Source of the DNA: Arthrobacter psychrolactophilus
Lineage (GTDB): Bacteria; Actinomycetota; Actinomycetes; Actinomycetales; Micrococcaceae
NCBI RefSeq assembly: GCF_003219795.1
Contig: NZ_QJVC01000006.1
Location: forward strand, 58,740-122,739
Reading direction: 5' to 3'
DNA: 64,000 bases
Part shown: positions 33,505 through 42,799 of the stretch, piece after piece
Layout: every line of letters starts with the position of its first letter
Numbering within the stretch: the stretch's first letter is position 1
The notes under the pieces: generated by a model
Databases searched by the model: none
The model's input: the letters and a program-made list of their open reading frames with translations, nothing else
What the model was told of the DNA's origin: nothing
Position numbers and translations under genes: made by a program

Positions 33505-34509
33505 ATGCGTTCCACGGTCAAAGATGTCGCCGCACGTGCGGGTGTCTCGCCCAAGACTGTCTCCAACGTGGTCAACGGGCTTGTGCCCGTCAGCGAAAGC
33601 ACCCGGGCCAAGGTCGAAGCGGCCATTGCTGAACTAGACTACATTCCTAACCTTTCGGCTCGCGGACTCCGTAACGGGCGCTCAGGAGTCATCGCCCTGG
33701 CCCTGCCGGATCTAGGAACTCCCTACTCTGCGGAGGTAGCGCACCAGATTGTCGAGGTGGCTCACGAGCAAGGGTGGAGCGTTCAACTCGAGGAGACCGG
33801 GCATGATCCCCACCGCGAACTTGACCTCGTCTCCAAGGCTCGCGCCAATCTGATCGACGGCCTCATTCTCAACCCCATCGCCCTGGACGTCAGTGCCATT
33901 CGAACGGGTGGGAATCTGCCACCTGTGGTCATGATTGGTGAGGTTGAACAACACCAAGTCGATCATGTCGGCGTCGATAATTTCAGTGCAGCTCGTGACA
34001 TGACGCTAGCCCTCGCGGCTGGAGGACGACGGCGGATCGCCATCCTGGGTACCACGGAAAATCGCCGCACAGCCACGGCCAATATCCGCACCATGGGATA
34101 TCGTCAGGCCTTAGACGATCTGGGGATCGACCACGATCCCCACCTAGAAATCGCCTGCGATGAGTGGATACCTGGTGGCAGCGCCCGCGCCCTGGGGAAC
34201 TACCTGCGTGAGAACCAGCTTCCCGAGGCCATCTTTTGCTTCACCGATTCGCTCGCTATCGGCGCCTTAAGTGTCCTGCATCTAGAGGGCCACCGGGTTC
34301 CCCAAGATGTTTTGATTGCCGGATTTGATGACATTGACCATGGACAATTTGCTGTCCCGGCGCTGACCACTATTTCCTTTGATAAGCGGGCCCTCGCCGA
34401 AGAAGTCATGAGGCTCCTACGAGGACGGATGGCAGATCGAAAACGAGAACCCGTGCAACTCACGCTGCCCTATCAACTGATCTCGAGAGCCAGCTCCGCA
34501 GCTCACTAG
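33505..34509 (+). CDS. LacI-family transcriptional regulator (arabinoside cluster)
   Basis: A 334-residue LacI/GalR protein: 'STVKDVAARAGVSPKTVSNVVNGLVPVSESTRAKVEAAIAELDYIPN' gives the helix-turn-helix and hinge, followed by the sugar-binding domain ('GRSGVIALALPDLGTPY', 'ATANIRTMGYRQAL', 'FCFTDSLAIGALSVLHLEGHRVPQDVLIAGFDD'). The ATG at 33505 has a GGGGGT ribosome-binding site; the open frame extends upstream without a better start. It most likely controls the arabinoside importer and arabinofuranosidase genes downstream. An operator-like palindrome precedes them. Confidence 0.9.
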   Translation: MRSTVKDVAARAGVSPKTVSNVVNGLVPVSESTRAKVEAAIAELDYIPNLSARGLRNGRSGVIALALPDLGTPYSAEVAHQIVEVAHEQGWSVQLEETGHDPHRELDLVSKARANLIDGLILNPIALDVSAIRTGGNLPPVVMIGEVEQHQVDHVGVDNFSAARDMTLALAAGGRRRIAILGTTENRRTATANIRTMGYRQALDDLGIDHDPHLEIACDEWIPGGSARALGNYLRENQLPEAIFCFTDSLAIGALSVLHLEGHRVPQDVLIAGFDDIDHGQFAVPALTTISFDKRALAEEVMRLLRGRMADRKREPVQLTLPYQLISRASSAAH

Positions 34510-34557
34510 CTCACGACACCGTAGCGGCTTGCCTGCCTCAACGAGGCCAAGAGATAT

Positions 34558-35106
34558 TTGCGGAGTCTTGATAAGCTGCGATTCATCCTCAGACTCACCG
34601 CCCCGTCCGTCAGCTTTCATCAGTCATGGTTGGAGGCCAAGAGGGAATGACCCGACGGTCACCAGGACGGTTCGGGCATCCGCCCCGGCGACCGATTCGA
34701 CACGGCCGAGGACTTCCAGGCCTGGATACAACGTCTTAGCATGCCGGCTGATCCGGCCTTCCTCTTAGGTGGAGTGCAAGTCACCGCCAGTAGATTCTGG
34801 ATAGTGGAAGAGGACAGCTACCTCGGAGCGATCGAGCTCCGGCATGTGCTAACGCCCGTCATGGTCGAGGCGGTCGGCCACATTGGCTATAACGTCCGAC
34901 CGACTGCTCGCGGCCGGGGCATTGCGACGTGGGCCCTAAAAGCTGTTCTCCCTCACGCCCACAGCGCTGGATTGAGTCGGGTGCTGCTCACCTGTGATGA
35001 GCAGAATCTGGCATCAGCGCGAACCATTGAGGGAAACGGTGGGGTCCTTGAGGATGTGCGCGACACCGAACTGGGCCGCAAGCGCAGATACGGGATCGAG
35101 CTGTAG
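34558..35106 (+). pseudogene. GNAT acetyltransferase, interrupted by an in-frame TGA
   Basis: One frame from about 34558 (TTG) to 35106 reads as a complete GNAT protein. The N-terminal part is 'LTAPSVSFHQSWLEAKRE', followed by a TGA at 34648, and the sense resumes at once as 'PDGHQDGSGIRPGDRFDTAEDFQAWIQRL'. The core follows: 'FWIVEEDSYLGAIELRH' and the acetyl-CoA loop 'VRPTARGRGIATWALK'. Related proteins have a tryptophan at the stop position, so TGG to TGA is the simplest explanation. A shorter product could still start at the ATG at 34741, but it would lack the first strands. Confidence 0.75.
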
Positions 35107-35371
35107 GGCTACTCCTGGGAGCAAGCAAGTAAGGACGCGGGCACGGGGCGGAATCCAGCTCGCGAAGAGCGAGCTGACAAGCTATCACTGGTCCAGAGTG
35201 CCTCTTAAAGAAATATTGTGCACGCTAACAAAAATCTCTTGTGCCACGCATTACAACGATGTAATCTGTGGAGTAGATCACAAGCGATTGGCAATTTCCG
35301 CCCTCCCGGTCTGGCTGAGAGTGCGGAATTTACATGAGCTTGAAGTGCAATCGCATCCAAAGGAGTGAGCG
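35107..35371 (+). promoter_or_regulatory. Regulatory region of the arabinoside operon with LacI-type operator
   Basis: The perfect inverted repeat ATTACA-ACGA-TGTAAT lies at 35250-35265, a LacI/GalR-type operator with a central CG-containing core. It is about 107 bp upstream of the solute-binding protein. No gene lies in this stretch. Confidence 0.6.
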
Positions 35372-36694
35372 ATGAATCAAGTCAATAATTTATCTCGTCG
35401 GCAGTTGCTGCGTGGTGGGGGACTAGCTCTCTCGGCCATGGGAGTCGGCGCGCTGCTTGCTGGTTGTGGCGGTTCCGCCAATGCGGCCACCAAGGAACAG
35501 CTTCGATTCTGGCACCTGCTCTCGGGCGGTGACGGTATCAAGATGCAAGCCATGATCGATGCCGCCAATGATTCTCAGCAAGAATTTCATGTCAATCCAA
35601 CGGTCTTGGCCTGGGGTCCTCCGTACTACACCAAACTGGCGATGGCATCAGCCGGTGGCCGACCTCCGGAGGTAGCCATCATGCATGCCTCGCGTGTCGC
35701 TGGCTATGCGCCGGGCGGGCTCTTGGATAGCTGGGATCTGGACCTCTTGGCCAAGAATGGGGTGACCGAGAAAGACTTTGCGCCTCGTATTTGGGAAAAT
35801 AGCCTGCAAGACGGCAAGCTCTTCTCTATTGCCCTTGATTCACACCCCTTTATCCTCATGTACAACACCGAGGTGGCGCAGAAGGCGGGAGTGCTTGGAA
35901 GCAACGGTCAGCTAGAAGCCGTCTACACGCCAGACGGCTTCAAGGAAATGGCCGTCGAGATGGCGAAGGTGACCGGAAAGCACGGTCTTTCCTATGGATA
36001 TCTCGGCGACGGGGCACAGATGTGGCGCTTGTTCTACACGCTCTACAAGCAGCACGCCGCTCCCATGGATTTGGTGCAGGGACAAAAGGCCGTGGTGGAC
36101 AGGGACGTTGCCATCGATGTTTTGGAATACATCCACTCGTTGCTCGATGACACCATCGCAACTCCGAGCGGCGACGGAGGAACAGCCATCGCGGAATTTG
36201 CCGGGCAAGACTCGGGCATGTTCATGAGCGGTGTCTGGGAACTGCCCACCATGCAGACGGCCAAGGTGCCCCTTGACGCCATGCCCATTCCCACCTTGTT
36301 TGGAACCCCAGCAGCCTATGCTGACTCACACGCTTTCGTCTTGCCGCACCAGCTGAACCTTGACCCACGTAAGCGTGAACTGGTGTACGCGTTCGTGGGG
36401 GATATCTTGAAGGGTTCCTTCAACTGGGCGCAGGCAGGTCACATCCCGGCCTTCCAGCCCGTGGTGCAATCAGCCGAGTACGCTCAGCTGCTGCCACAAG
36501 CTCACTATGCCGGAGCGGCAGACATTATCAACTACGATCCACGCGCCTGGTTTACCGGCTCTGGCTCAGATTTCCAGTCCTTCTTCGCTGAAAACGTGCA
36601 AAACGTCTTCCTCGGCCGCACGGCTGCCAAGGACGGCTGGGACAACTTCATCAAGCGCTTGGACACCTTGTTATCCAAGCCCAATCCGGTGTAG
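35372..36694 (+). CDS. Carbohydrate ABC transporter substrate-binding lipoprotein (arabinoside cluster)
   Basis: A 440-residue family 1 solute-binding protein. The twin-arginine signal 'SRRQLLRGGGLALSAMGVG' leads into a lipobox 'LLAGC'. The mature protein opens with 'EQLRFWHLLSGGDGIKMQAMI', a family hallmark. It is followed by 'KLFSIALDSHPFILMYN' and 'FMSGVWELPTMQ'. An AAGGAG ribosome-binding site precedes the ATG. It is the first gene of a five-gene set ending in a GH51 arabinofuranosidase, so arabino-oligosaccharides are the likely ligand. Confidence 0.92.
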   Translation: MNQVNNLSRRQLLRGGGLALSAMGVGALLAGCGGSANAATKEQLRFWHLLSGGDGIKMQAMIDAANDSQQEFHVNPTVLAWGPPYYTKLAMASAGGRPPEVAIMHASRVAGYAPGGLLDSWDLDLLAKNGVTEKDFAPRIWENSLQDGKLFSIALDSHPFILMYNTEVAQKAGVLGSNGQLEAVYTPDGFKEMAVEMAKVTGKHGLSYGYLGDGAQMWRLFYTLYKQHAAPMDLVQGQKAVVDRDVAIDVLEYIHSLLDDTIATPSGDGGTAIAEFAGQDSGMFMSGVWELPTMQTAKVPLDAMPIPTLFGTPAAYADSHAFVLPHQLNLDPRKRELVYAFVGDILKGSFNWAQAGHIPAFQPVVQSAEYAQLLPQAHYAGAADIINYDPRAWFTGSGSDFQSFFAENVQNVFLGRTAAKDGWDNFIKRLDTLLSKPNPV

Positions 36695-36769
36695 TCCGGC
36701 TGAAATACGCCACAAGGCGTTACACATCATCTTTGGGAGAGTCATTTTTGCGGCAAGGGAGCCAACGCA

Positions 36770-37708
36770 ATGAGCACGTCCACCGTATCTAGTAGCTCAG
36801 AAGTAACTGTTCAACACGTTCACGAGAACAACCACGCCGTCCGCTTGCGACGAGATCGCCGCCACGGCTGGTCATTCATGGCACCATTTCTGGTGTTCTT
36901 CGGGGTCTTCCTCGTCTGGCCCTTGATATACGGGCTCTATATGAGCTTCACGGGCAAGTCGCTCACGGGCGCCAACAGTAGTTTCATCGGTTTTGACAAC
37001 TACATCGAAGCCTTGGGGGACGCCGATATGTGGCACTCCATGGGCAACACGTTCTACTTCACCCTCATCAGCACCGTGCCGCTGGTTCTTGTAGCCCTGG
37101 CAATGGCGGCCCTAGTGAACATGGGCCTGCCGGCGCAGTGGCTGTGGCGACTGTCCTTCTTTGCCCCATACCTATTGGCCTCCACGGTCGTCTCGCTGTT
37201 CTTCGTCTGGATGTACAACCCGCAGCTGGGCCTCATCAACGAATTGCTGGGCAAGATCGGCATTCCGCCGATCGACTGGCTCAACAACCCGGATGTGGCG
37301 ATGTGGAGCATTGTCATTGCGACCCTATGGTGGACAGTTGGTTTCAACTTCCTCCTCTACCTCGCAGCCATGGGCAATATTCCTCAGGCACACTTCGAGG
37401 CAGCTCAGCTGGATGGTGCTGGTGGATGGCGCCAGTTCTTCTCCATCACCTTGCCGCAGATCAAGGCAACCACCATCATGATCGTGATCTTGCAGGTTCT
37501 GGCCTCGCTGAAAATCTTCGATCAGGTGTACCAGATGACAGCGGGTGGACCCGCCGGTTCTACCCGCACCGTGGTCCAGTACATTTTCGAGTCGGGCTTC
37601 ACGGGATATCGACTGGGCTACTCCGCGGCCATCTCCTACATCTTCTTCGCCATCATTGTCATCGTCTCGATTTCCCAGTTCTTTCTCACTCGCAAGAGGA
37701 GCTCATAA
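36770..37708 (+). CDS. Sugar ABC transporter permease (AraP/MalF type)
   Basis: A 312-residue permease with six helices. The EAA loop is 'FEAAQLDGAGGWRQFFSITLPQIKATTI', and a basic leader ('RLRRDRRHGWSF') precedes helix 1. It lies between the solute-binding protein and the second permease in a single plus-strand operon. As in the other sugar operon, no ATPase gene is present. Confidence 0.92.
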   Translation: MSTSTVSSSSEVTVQHVHENNHAVRLRRDRRHGWSFMAPFLVFFGVFLVWPLIYGLYMSFTGKSLTGANSSFIGFDNYIEALGDADMWHSMGNTFYFTLISTVPLVLVALAMAALVNMGLPAQWLWRLSFFAPYLLASTVVSLFFVWMYNPQLGLINELLGKIGIPPIDWLNNPDVAMWSIVIATLWWTVGFNFLLYLAAMGNIPQAHFEAAQLDGAGGWRQFFSITLPQIKATTIMIVILQVLASLKIFDQVYQMTAGGPAGSTRTVVQYIFESGFTGYRLGYSAAISYIFFAIIVIVSISQFFLTRKRSS

Positions 37709-37711
37709 ACC

Positions 37712-38614
37712 ATGACTGCTTCGACACTTACACGCACAAGTACCCGAAACTCTGGTGGGCATTCCGCCGTCGTCAAGCGACGCAAGAAGCGCTTTCAGCC
37801 CAGTCGGTTCGTCGCGACCCTCATCGTGGCGGTTCTGGCGATCACGTGGCTGGTGCCTTTTGCCTGGGCCACCATCACCGCACTCAAGAGTGAAACGGAG
37901 GCGGCGGCAACACCCATCACCTTGGTGCCAAAATCGGGGTTCACCTTTGATGCCTTCGCGAAGGTGCTCCAACAGGGCAATATTCCGCAGTGGACCTTGA
38001 ACTCACTATTCACCGCCGCTGCCATCACCATCATCACCCTAGCCATCTCAACCCTGGCCGCCTACGCACTCTCGCGCATCGACTTCAAGGGCCGCAAGCT
38101 CATGATGACCATCATCGTAGCCTCGCTCATCGTGCCGCCGCCGGTCCTCATCATCCCGCTGTTCTACCAAATGGTCTCCTTCCACATGATCGACACCTAC
38201 TGGGGCATCATCTTGCCGCAGGTCATTGCCCCAGCCATGGTGTTTGTCCTGAAGAAGTTCTTCGATCAGATTCCCCGCGAACTTGAAGATGCCGCCCTCG
38301 TGGATGGTGCCGGCCGGATCCGAATTTTCTGGCAGGTAGTCCTTCCGCTCTCACGTCCCATCCTGGCCGCCGTCGCGATCTTCGTCTTCATCGGCGCCTG
38401 GAACAACTTCCTGTGGCCCTTCATCGTCACCAATGAAAGCTCCATGCTGACCCTTCCGGTCGGATTGCAGACCATCAAGAGCGCCTACGGCATCCAGTAC
38501 GCCCAGAACATGGCCTCGGCCCTGTTGGCGGCGTTGCCCCTGATCGTGGTCTTCCTCTTCTTCCAGCGTCAGATCATCAAGGGCATTTCCACCACCGGCC
38601 TGGCCGGAACCTAA
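37712..38614 (+). CDS. Sugar ABC transporter permease (AraQ/MalG type)
   Basis: A 300-residue permease with six helices. The EAA loop is 'LEDAALVDGAGRIRIFWQVVLPLSRPIL'. It starts 3 bp after the stop of the AraP-like gene, which indicates coupled translation, and ends 51 bp before the arabinofuranosidase start. Confidence 0.92.
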   Translation: MTASTLTRTSTRNSGGHSAVVKRRKKRFQPSRFVATLIVAVLAITWLVPFAWATITALKSETEAAATPITLVPKSGFTFDAFAKVLQQGNIPQWTLNSLFTAAAITIITLAISTLAAYALSRIDFKGRKLMMTIIVASLIVPPPVLIIPLFYQMVSFHMIDTYWGIILPQVIAPAMVFVLKKFFDQIPRELEDAALVDGAGRIRIFWQVVLPLSRPILAAVAIFVFIGAWNNFLWPFIVTNESSMLTLPVGLQTIKSAYGIQYAQNMASALLAALPLIVVFLFFQRQIIKGISTTGLAGT

Positions 38615-38665
38615 TTCCAGTTCCCACAACTTTTCACCACGCAAACACAACAGGAGAACAGCACC

Positions 38666-40204
38666 ATGTCACGTGCACGGATCAGTATTGACCGCGACTT
38701 CACCATCTCTGAAGTTCCCCACCGTCTCTTCGGCTCCTTTGTGGAGCATATGGGCCGCTGTGTCTATACCGGAATCTACGAACCGGGCCACGCTCAGGCC
38801 GATGAGCAGGGCTTCCGCAAGGATGTCCTGGCTCTGACGAAGGAGCTGGGTGCCACGGTTATTCGCTACCCCGGCGGCAACTTTGTCTCCGGCTACAACT
38901 GGGAAGACGGGATCGGCCCGGTCGCGAACCGCCCGCGCCGCCTCGACGGTGCCTGGCACACCCTAGAGACGAACGCTTTCGGTCTCCACGAGTTTGTCGA
39001 TTGGTCCCGTAAGGCCGGCACAGAAATCATGGAAGCCATCAACCTCGGCACCCGTGGGGTGAATGCTGCCCGCGAGATCGTCGAATACGCCAATCACCCC
39101 GGCGGAACATACCTCTCCGATCTGCGCGCCAAGAACGGTCACAAGGACCCCTTCGATATCAAGCTCTGGTGCCTCGGCAACGAGATGGACGGCCCGTGGC
39201 AGATTGGCCACAAGACCGCTCAAGAATATGGTCGCCTGGCGCAGGAGGCCGGCAAGGCGATGCGCCTGGTCGATCCCACGATCGAGCTCGTGGCCTGTGG
39301 CAGTTCCAGCTCCGCGATGCCGACCTTCGGCGAATGGGAGCAAACGGTCCTGACCCACGCCTACGACGAGGTGGACTACGTCTCCTTGCACGCTTATTAC
39401 CAGGAGCACGACGGCGACGCCAACAGTTTCCTGGCCAGTGCAGTCGACATGGACTACTTCATCGAATCCGTCGTTGCCACCGCGGATGCCGTCCGTGCCA
39501 AGGGCAAACACAAAAAGAAGATCAACCTCTCCTTTGACGAGTGGAACGTCTGGTACCAGAGCGGTCTGGATACCGAAGACCAGCCGCACCGCGTCAACAA
39601 CTCCGGATGGCGCGAACACCCGCGAGTTATCGAGGACAAATACAACGTCACCGACGCTGTGGTTGTGGGCACGCTGCTGAACTCACTGCTCCGCCACGGT
39701 GACAGAGTGAAGATCGCCAACCAGGCTCAGCTGGTCAACGTCATCGCCCCCATCCTGGCCGAACCCAATGGACCGGCCTGGCGCCAGAGCATCTTCTACC
39801 CATTCTCGCTCATGGCCGAACTGGCCAAGGGGAAGATCCTGCGCACCGAGGTTGATTCCGACAAGGTCGACACCGCCAAGTTTGGCGATGCGGACCTCGT
39901 TGACGTCAGCGTCACCTGGGACGAGGATAACGGCCGCATGGCATTGTTCTTTGCCAACCGTGGTCTGGAAGAAGCCGCCGACGTTGAGGTGGCCCTGCGC
40001 GGCTTTGATGCCAAGAGCATCATCCGTGCAGAGGTTCTGGAAGCTCCTGAAGGTTCGGATCGCTTCACCAAGAACACGCTGGCGCAACAGGATCAGATCG
40101 GCATGACCCCGCTGAGTGGGGTCAAGGCCACCGGTGATGAACTTCGCCTGACCCTCCCGGCCCTGTCCTGGTCGGTAGTGGTTCTCGAGGTCGGCAAGAA
40201 CTAA
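38666..40204 (+). CDS. abfA: Alpha-L-arabinofuranosidase, GH51
   Basis: A 512-residue intracellular retaining glycosidase that removes arabinofuranosyl units from imported oligosaccharides. The acid/base Glu173 lies in 'CLGNEMDGPWQ' and the nucleophile Glu292 in 'SFDEWNVWY'; both match GH51. 'LFGSFVEHMGRCVYTGIY' and 'RYPGGNFVSGYNWEDG' form the conserved N-terminal part of the barrel. A beta-sandwich domain makes the C-terminus. There is no signal peptide, so hydrolysis follows uptake. It has an AGGAG ribosome-binding site and a terminator downstream. Confidence 0.96.
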   Translation: MSRARISIDRDFTISEVPHRLFGSFVEHMGRCVYTGIYEPGHAQADEQGFRKDVLALTKELGATVIRYPGGNFVSGYNWEDGIGPVANRPRRLDGAWHTLETNAFGLHEFVDWSRKAGTEIMEAINLGTRGVNAAREIVEYANHPGGTYLSDLRAKNGHKDPFDIKLWCLGNEMDGPWQIGHKTAQEYGRLAQEAGKAMRLVDPTIELVACGSSSSAMPTFGEWEQTVLTHAYDEVDYVSLHAYYQEHDGDANSFLASAVDMDYFIESVVATADAVRAKGKHKKKINLSFDEWNVWYQSGLDTEDQPHRVNNSGWREHPRVIEDKYNVTDAVVVGTLLNSLLRHGDRVKIANQAQLVNVIAPILAEPNGPAWRQSIFYPFSLMAELAKGKILRTEVDSDKVDTAKFGDADLVDVSVTWDEDNGRMALFFANRGLEEAADVEVALRGFDAKSIIRAEVLEAPEGSDRFTKNTLAQQDQIGMTPLSGVKATGDELRLTLPALSWSVVVLEVGKN

Positions 40205-40226
40205 CAACTCACACGGAGCACACAAC

Positions 40227-40258
40227 TGAGGGACCGAACCAGATGGTTCGGTCCCTCA
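40227..40258. terminator. Bidirectional terminator
   Basis: A perfect hairpin with 15-bp arms (40227-40241 and 40244-40258) and a 2-nt spacer lies between the convergent abfA and sarcosine-oxidase-like genes. Confidence 0.85.
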
Positions 40259-40276
40259 AGTTGCGCCACGCACTCC

Positions 40277-41392
40277 CTACAGTGCCCGGTGTGCCCGGAA
40301 AATCTCTGGGGCGTGGATTCCCTCACACAAGTCGGCGAGAATACGTCCGATCGCGGGTGTGAACTTAAAACCATGCCCGGAGAACCCTGCACCCACCACG
40401 AGAGGCCCACAACGATCCAGGACAAAATCCCCCGTGGTGGTCGAGGTGTAGGTGCAGCTGATCGGCACGAACGTATCGGCATCCAGACCCGGGAACCACT
40501 CACGCGCATAGCGCCGCAGAGCCGCCATCTGGGTAGGTTCGGGTGCGAAGTCCCGCGCATCGGGATCAACCACGGCGCCCACGCCGTGCCAGCCAATCTT
40601 GATACCTTCCCCAGGCGTCAACATGCCATACGTGTGGCTGTACCAATAATCATCCGCGCGCTCGGCAGGATCCGGGGAGTGGTTAAAACTGGGCCACTCC
40701 ATGGAAGCATCCACAGCGTGGAAATGGGCAGGTTGTTCCTGCGTGACAACGAGCTGGGGGATATCGATCTGCTCGCCGAGGAGCTTTTTTGTCCACGCGC
40801 CTGCTGTGACGATAACTCGTGAGGCCGTGTAGCTACCCTCGTCCGTGACGACCTGAACCAGCTCATCGTTGAGCACATCGATGCTGCGCACAGGATGGTC
40901 GTAGTGGAACTGCGCGCCACGGGCTTCGGCTGCCTGGCGCAGGGCCATGAGCGCATCGGCTGCCCGTACGCGGCCGGCGTTCGGAACAAAGAGTGCCTCG
41001 CCACGAAAGTGCATGCCCGGCCAGCGGCTCATGGCCTCCTCGGCGCTCAAGAACGAGCTCTCGATGCCATACTGCTCGTGCATCGCACGGACGCGCTTCA
41101 AGGCCGCGAGATTACCGTGATTGACGAGCCCCACGAGGTCCAGCAACTGCACCCCGGTCTCTTGGGCAAGTTCGTCCCACAAGAGCCGGGCCTCGCTGAC
41201 CAGGGTGAGGTACTCGGGCTCTTGATAGGCCGTATTGAAGTTTCGGCTCGCACCATGAGAAGCGCCCAAACTGTGTCCGTCGGAGAATTGCTCGAAGAGC
41301 AGAACAGATTTCCCTTTCCGAGTAACGCTGAGCGCGGCCGCGGAGCCCATGGCTCCACCGCCGACGACTATGACATCGACATGACTGTTCAA
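40277..41392 (-). CDS. Monomeric sarcosine oxidase / N-methyl-amino-acid oxidase family
   Basis: A 371-residue FAD enzyme of the MSOX/SolA family that oxidatively demethylates N-methyl amino acids to the amine, formaldehyde and H2O2. The FAD motif 'VVGGGAMGSAAALSVTRKG' is at the N-terminus, followed by 'GASHGASRNFN'. The C-terminal part has the cysteine in 'ISCTYTSTTTGDFVLD' that carries covalent FAD in the family, and 'GFSGHGFKFTPAIG'. The substrate (sarcosine, N-methyltryptophan or other) is not decided. It is a single-gene unit. Confidence 0.9.
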   Translation of the reverse strand: MNSHVDVIVVGGGAMGSAAALSVTRKGKSVLLFEQFSDGHSLGASHGASRNFNTAYQEPEYLTLVSEARLLWDELAQETGVQLLDLVGLVNHGNLAALKRVRAMHEQYGIESSFLSAEEAMSRWPGMHFRGEALFVPNAGRVRAADALMALRQAAEARGAQFHYDHPVRSIDVLNDELVQVVTDEGSYTASRVIVTAGAWTKKLLGEQIDIPQLVVTQEQPAHFHAVDASMEWPSFNHSPDPAERADDYWYSHTYGMLTPGEGIKIGWHGVGAVVDPDARDFAPEPTQMAALRRYAREWFPGLDADTFVPISCTYTSTTTGDFVLDRCGPLVVGAGFSGHGFKFTPAIGRILADLCEGIHAPEIFRAHRAL

Positions 41393-41470
41393 GGGAATAG
41401 CTCCGTTCCTCAGTCCGCAGCATGCTGGACGTCCCGTCCATCATGCCACGTGGCAAAAGGGCGTTAACGG

Positions 41471-41508
41471 CGTTGTGCCCCAACCTGTGGAAGGGTCAGG
41501 GCACAACG
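41471..41508 (-). terminator. Terminator of the FMN reductase gene
   Basis: 10-bp perfect arms (41471-41480 and 41499-41508) lie 16 bp past the stop. On the minus strand they are followed by a short spacer and CCCTTTT. Confidence 0.65.
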
Positions 41509-41523
41509 ACACGCAAAAGAACC

Positions 41524-42078
41524 TTAGTTTTTGGCAGCTACGGCGTGGATGCCCTCAAGAACGGCCGTCACCTGAGCGGCTACCTCGGCGTCATCCTTCG
41601 GGTGCAGCTCGGCAAAGCGAACGACCGAGTTCGGGATGGAAAGCTTGACGTCTTCGAGGACGTTGGCGCCGGCGATGCTCAACGCCTTGCGAGCCTCATC
41701 CTGAGCCCACACGCCACCGTACTGGCCGAAAGCGGTACCGATCACGGCAGAGGGCATGTCCTTCGCCGCACCATTGCCGAACGGACGGGACAACCAGTCA
41801 ATGGCGTTCTTCAGAACAGCAGGCATGGTGCCGTTATATTCGGGGGAGATCAAGAGCAGGGCATCGGCCTCTGCAGCAGCTGCGCGCAGTTCGCGGGCAG
41901 CCTCGGGAACCTGACCTTCAACGTCGGTGTCCTCGTTGTAGAACGGGATGTTCTCCAGTCCTGAGTACACCTTGACGGTTACACCGTCGGGAGCATTGAG
42001 CGCCGTTGCTTCTGCAAGCTGACGATTCGTGGAGCCGTCGCGCAGGGACCCGACAAGAGTAAGGACTGTTGTTGTCAT
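41524..42078 (-). CDS. NAD(P)H-dependent FMN reductase
   Basis: A 184-residue flavodoxin-fold reductase. 'LTLVGSLRDGSTNRQLAEA' binds the FMN phosphate, and 'LLISPEYNGTMPAVLKNAIDWLSRP' is the signature of the NADPH-dependent FMN reductase family (also azoreductase/chromate reductase-like). The ATG at 42078 is chosen because it begins the family N-terminus and has a GGGAGA element upstream. Close to the sulfone monooxygenase operon, it is one of two candidates for supplying FMNH2. Confidence 0.88.
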   Translation of the reverse strand: MTTTVLTLVGSLRDGSTNRQLAEATALNAPDGVTVKVYSGLENIPFYNEDTDVEGQVPEAARELRAAAAEADALLLISPEYNGTMPAVLKNAIDWLSRPFGNGAAKDMPSAVIGTAFGQYGGVWAQDEARKALSIAGANVLEDVKLSIPNSVVRFAELHPKDDAEVAAQVTAVLEGIHAVAAKN

Positions 42079-42226
42079 GAGGAAATCTCCCGATGTTGAA
42101 GTAATACGGTGTGGCACGATATGCACCTCACCGCGAAGTTTCAAGCTTCAACTAGTGGCAACGGCGGGGGCCGCGCACCCATTCCATCAAATTAAGTGAG
42201 CTACGACACGCCGCTGAATCGATGGG

Positions 42227-42799
42227 CTATTCGACCATCGAGCCTTCGCTTAGGGAGTGCCAGGTGCGGTTGTAGTAGACCAGTGGCCGGGAGGCCTGGG
42301 CGCTGCGATCCGATTCGCCAGGCAGGTCAACCTGCAGGATCTGTACAGCAACGACCGTGGAATCGCCAGCATCCATCTTGTTAACGATACGACCGCGCAT
42401 CCAGGCGTTGGATGTTGGAAGGAAGGGTTCACCGGTGATGAGCCGTGACCAGATGGAGCGATCCGCAAAGCGATCGATGCCACTCGTGGCAAAATTCTTC
42501 GCCAAATCAATCTGATCGGCCCCCAAGAGATGAATCACCACGGTTTCCGCCTGCTTGACCGTGGGGGTCGAGGATGACGCGGATGACAGTGAGAAGACCA
42601 CCAATGGCGGGTTGGCCGACACGGAGATTACCGAGGTGGCCGTCAGTCCGACGGGGCCATCACCAATGTCGGCCGTGATGACAGCTACGCCCGCGGGGTG
42701 ATTGCGGAAGGCGGATTTAAAGTCATCGGCACTGAGCATGTCGACAAAGCTGTGATGCGAGGGCTGCTCTTGTTCGGCAACGACGGCGGACTGCGACAT
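42227..42799 (-). CDS. Flavin reductase (FMN-binding split-barrel, HpaC-like)
   Basis: A 190-residue flavin reductase of the small subunit type used by two-component monooxygenases. The split-barrel signature 'AFRNHPAGVAVITADIGDGPVGLTATSVISVSANPPLVVFSLS' is complete, as is 'HLLGADQIDLAKNFA'. The ATG at 42799 has an AAGGAG ribosome-binding site; the codon at 42850 has none. It is divergent from acs-sfnG-metY and is the best candidate for FMNH2 supply to SfnG. Confidence 0.9.
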   Translation of the reverse strand: MSQSAVVAEQEQPSHHSFVDMLSADDFKSAFRNHPAGVAVITADIGDGPVGLTATSVISVSANPPLVVFSLSSASSSTPTVKQAETVVIHLLGADQIDLAKNFATSGIDRFADRSIWSRLITGEPFLPTSNAWMRGRIVNKMDAGDSTVVAVQILQVDLPGESDRSAQASRPLVYYNRTWHSLSEGSMVE

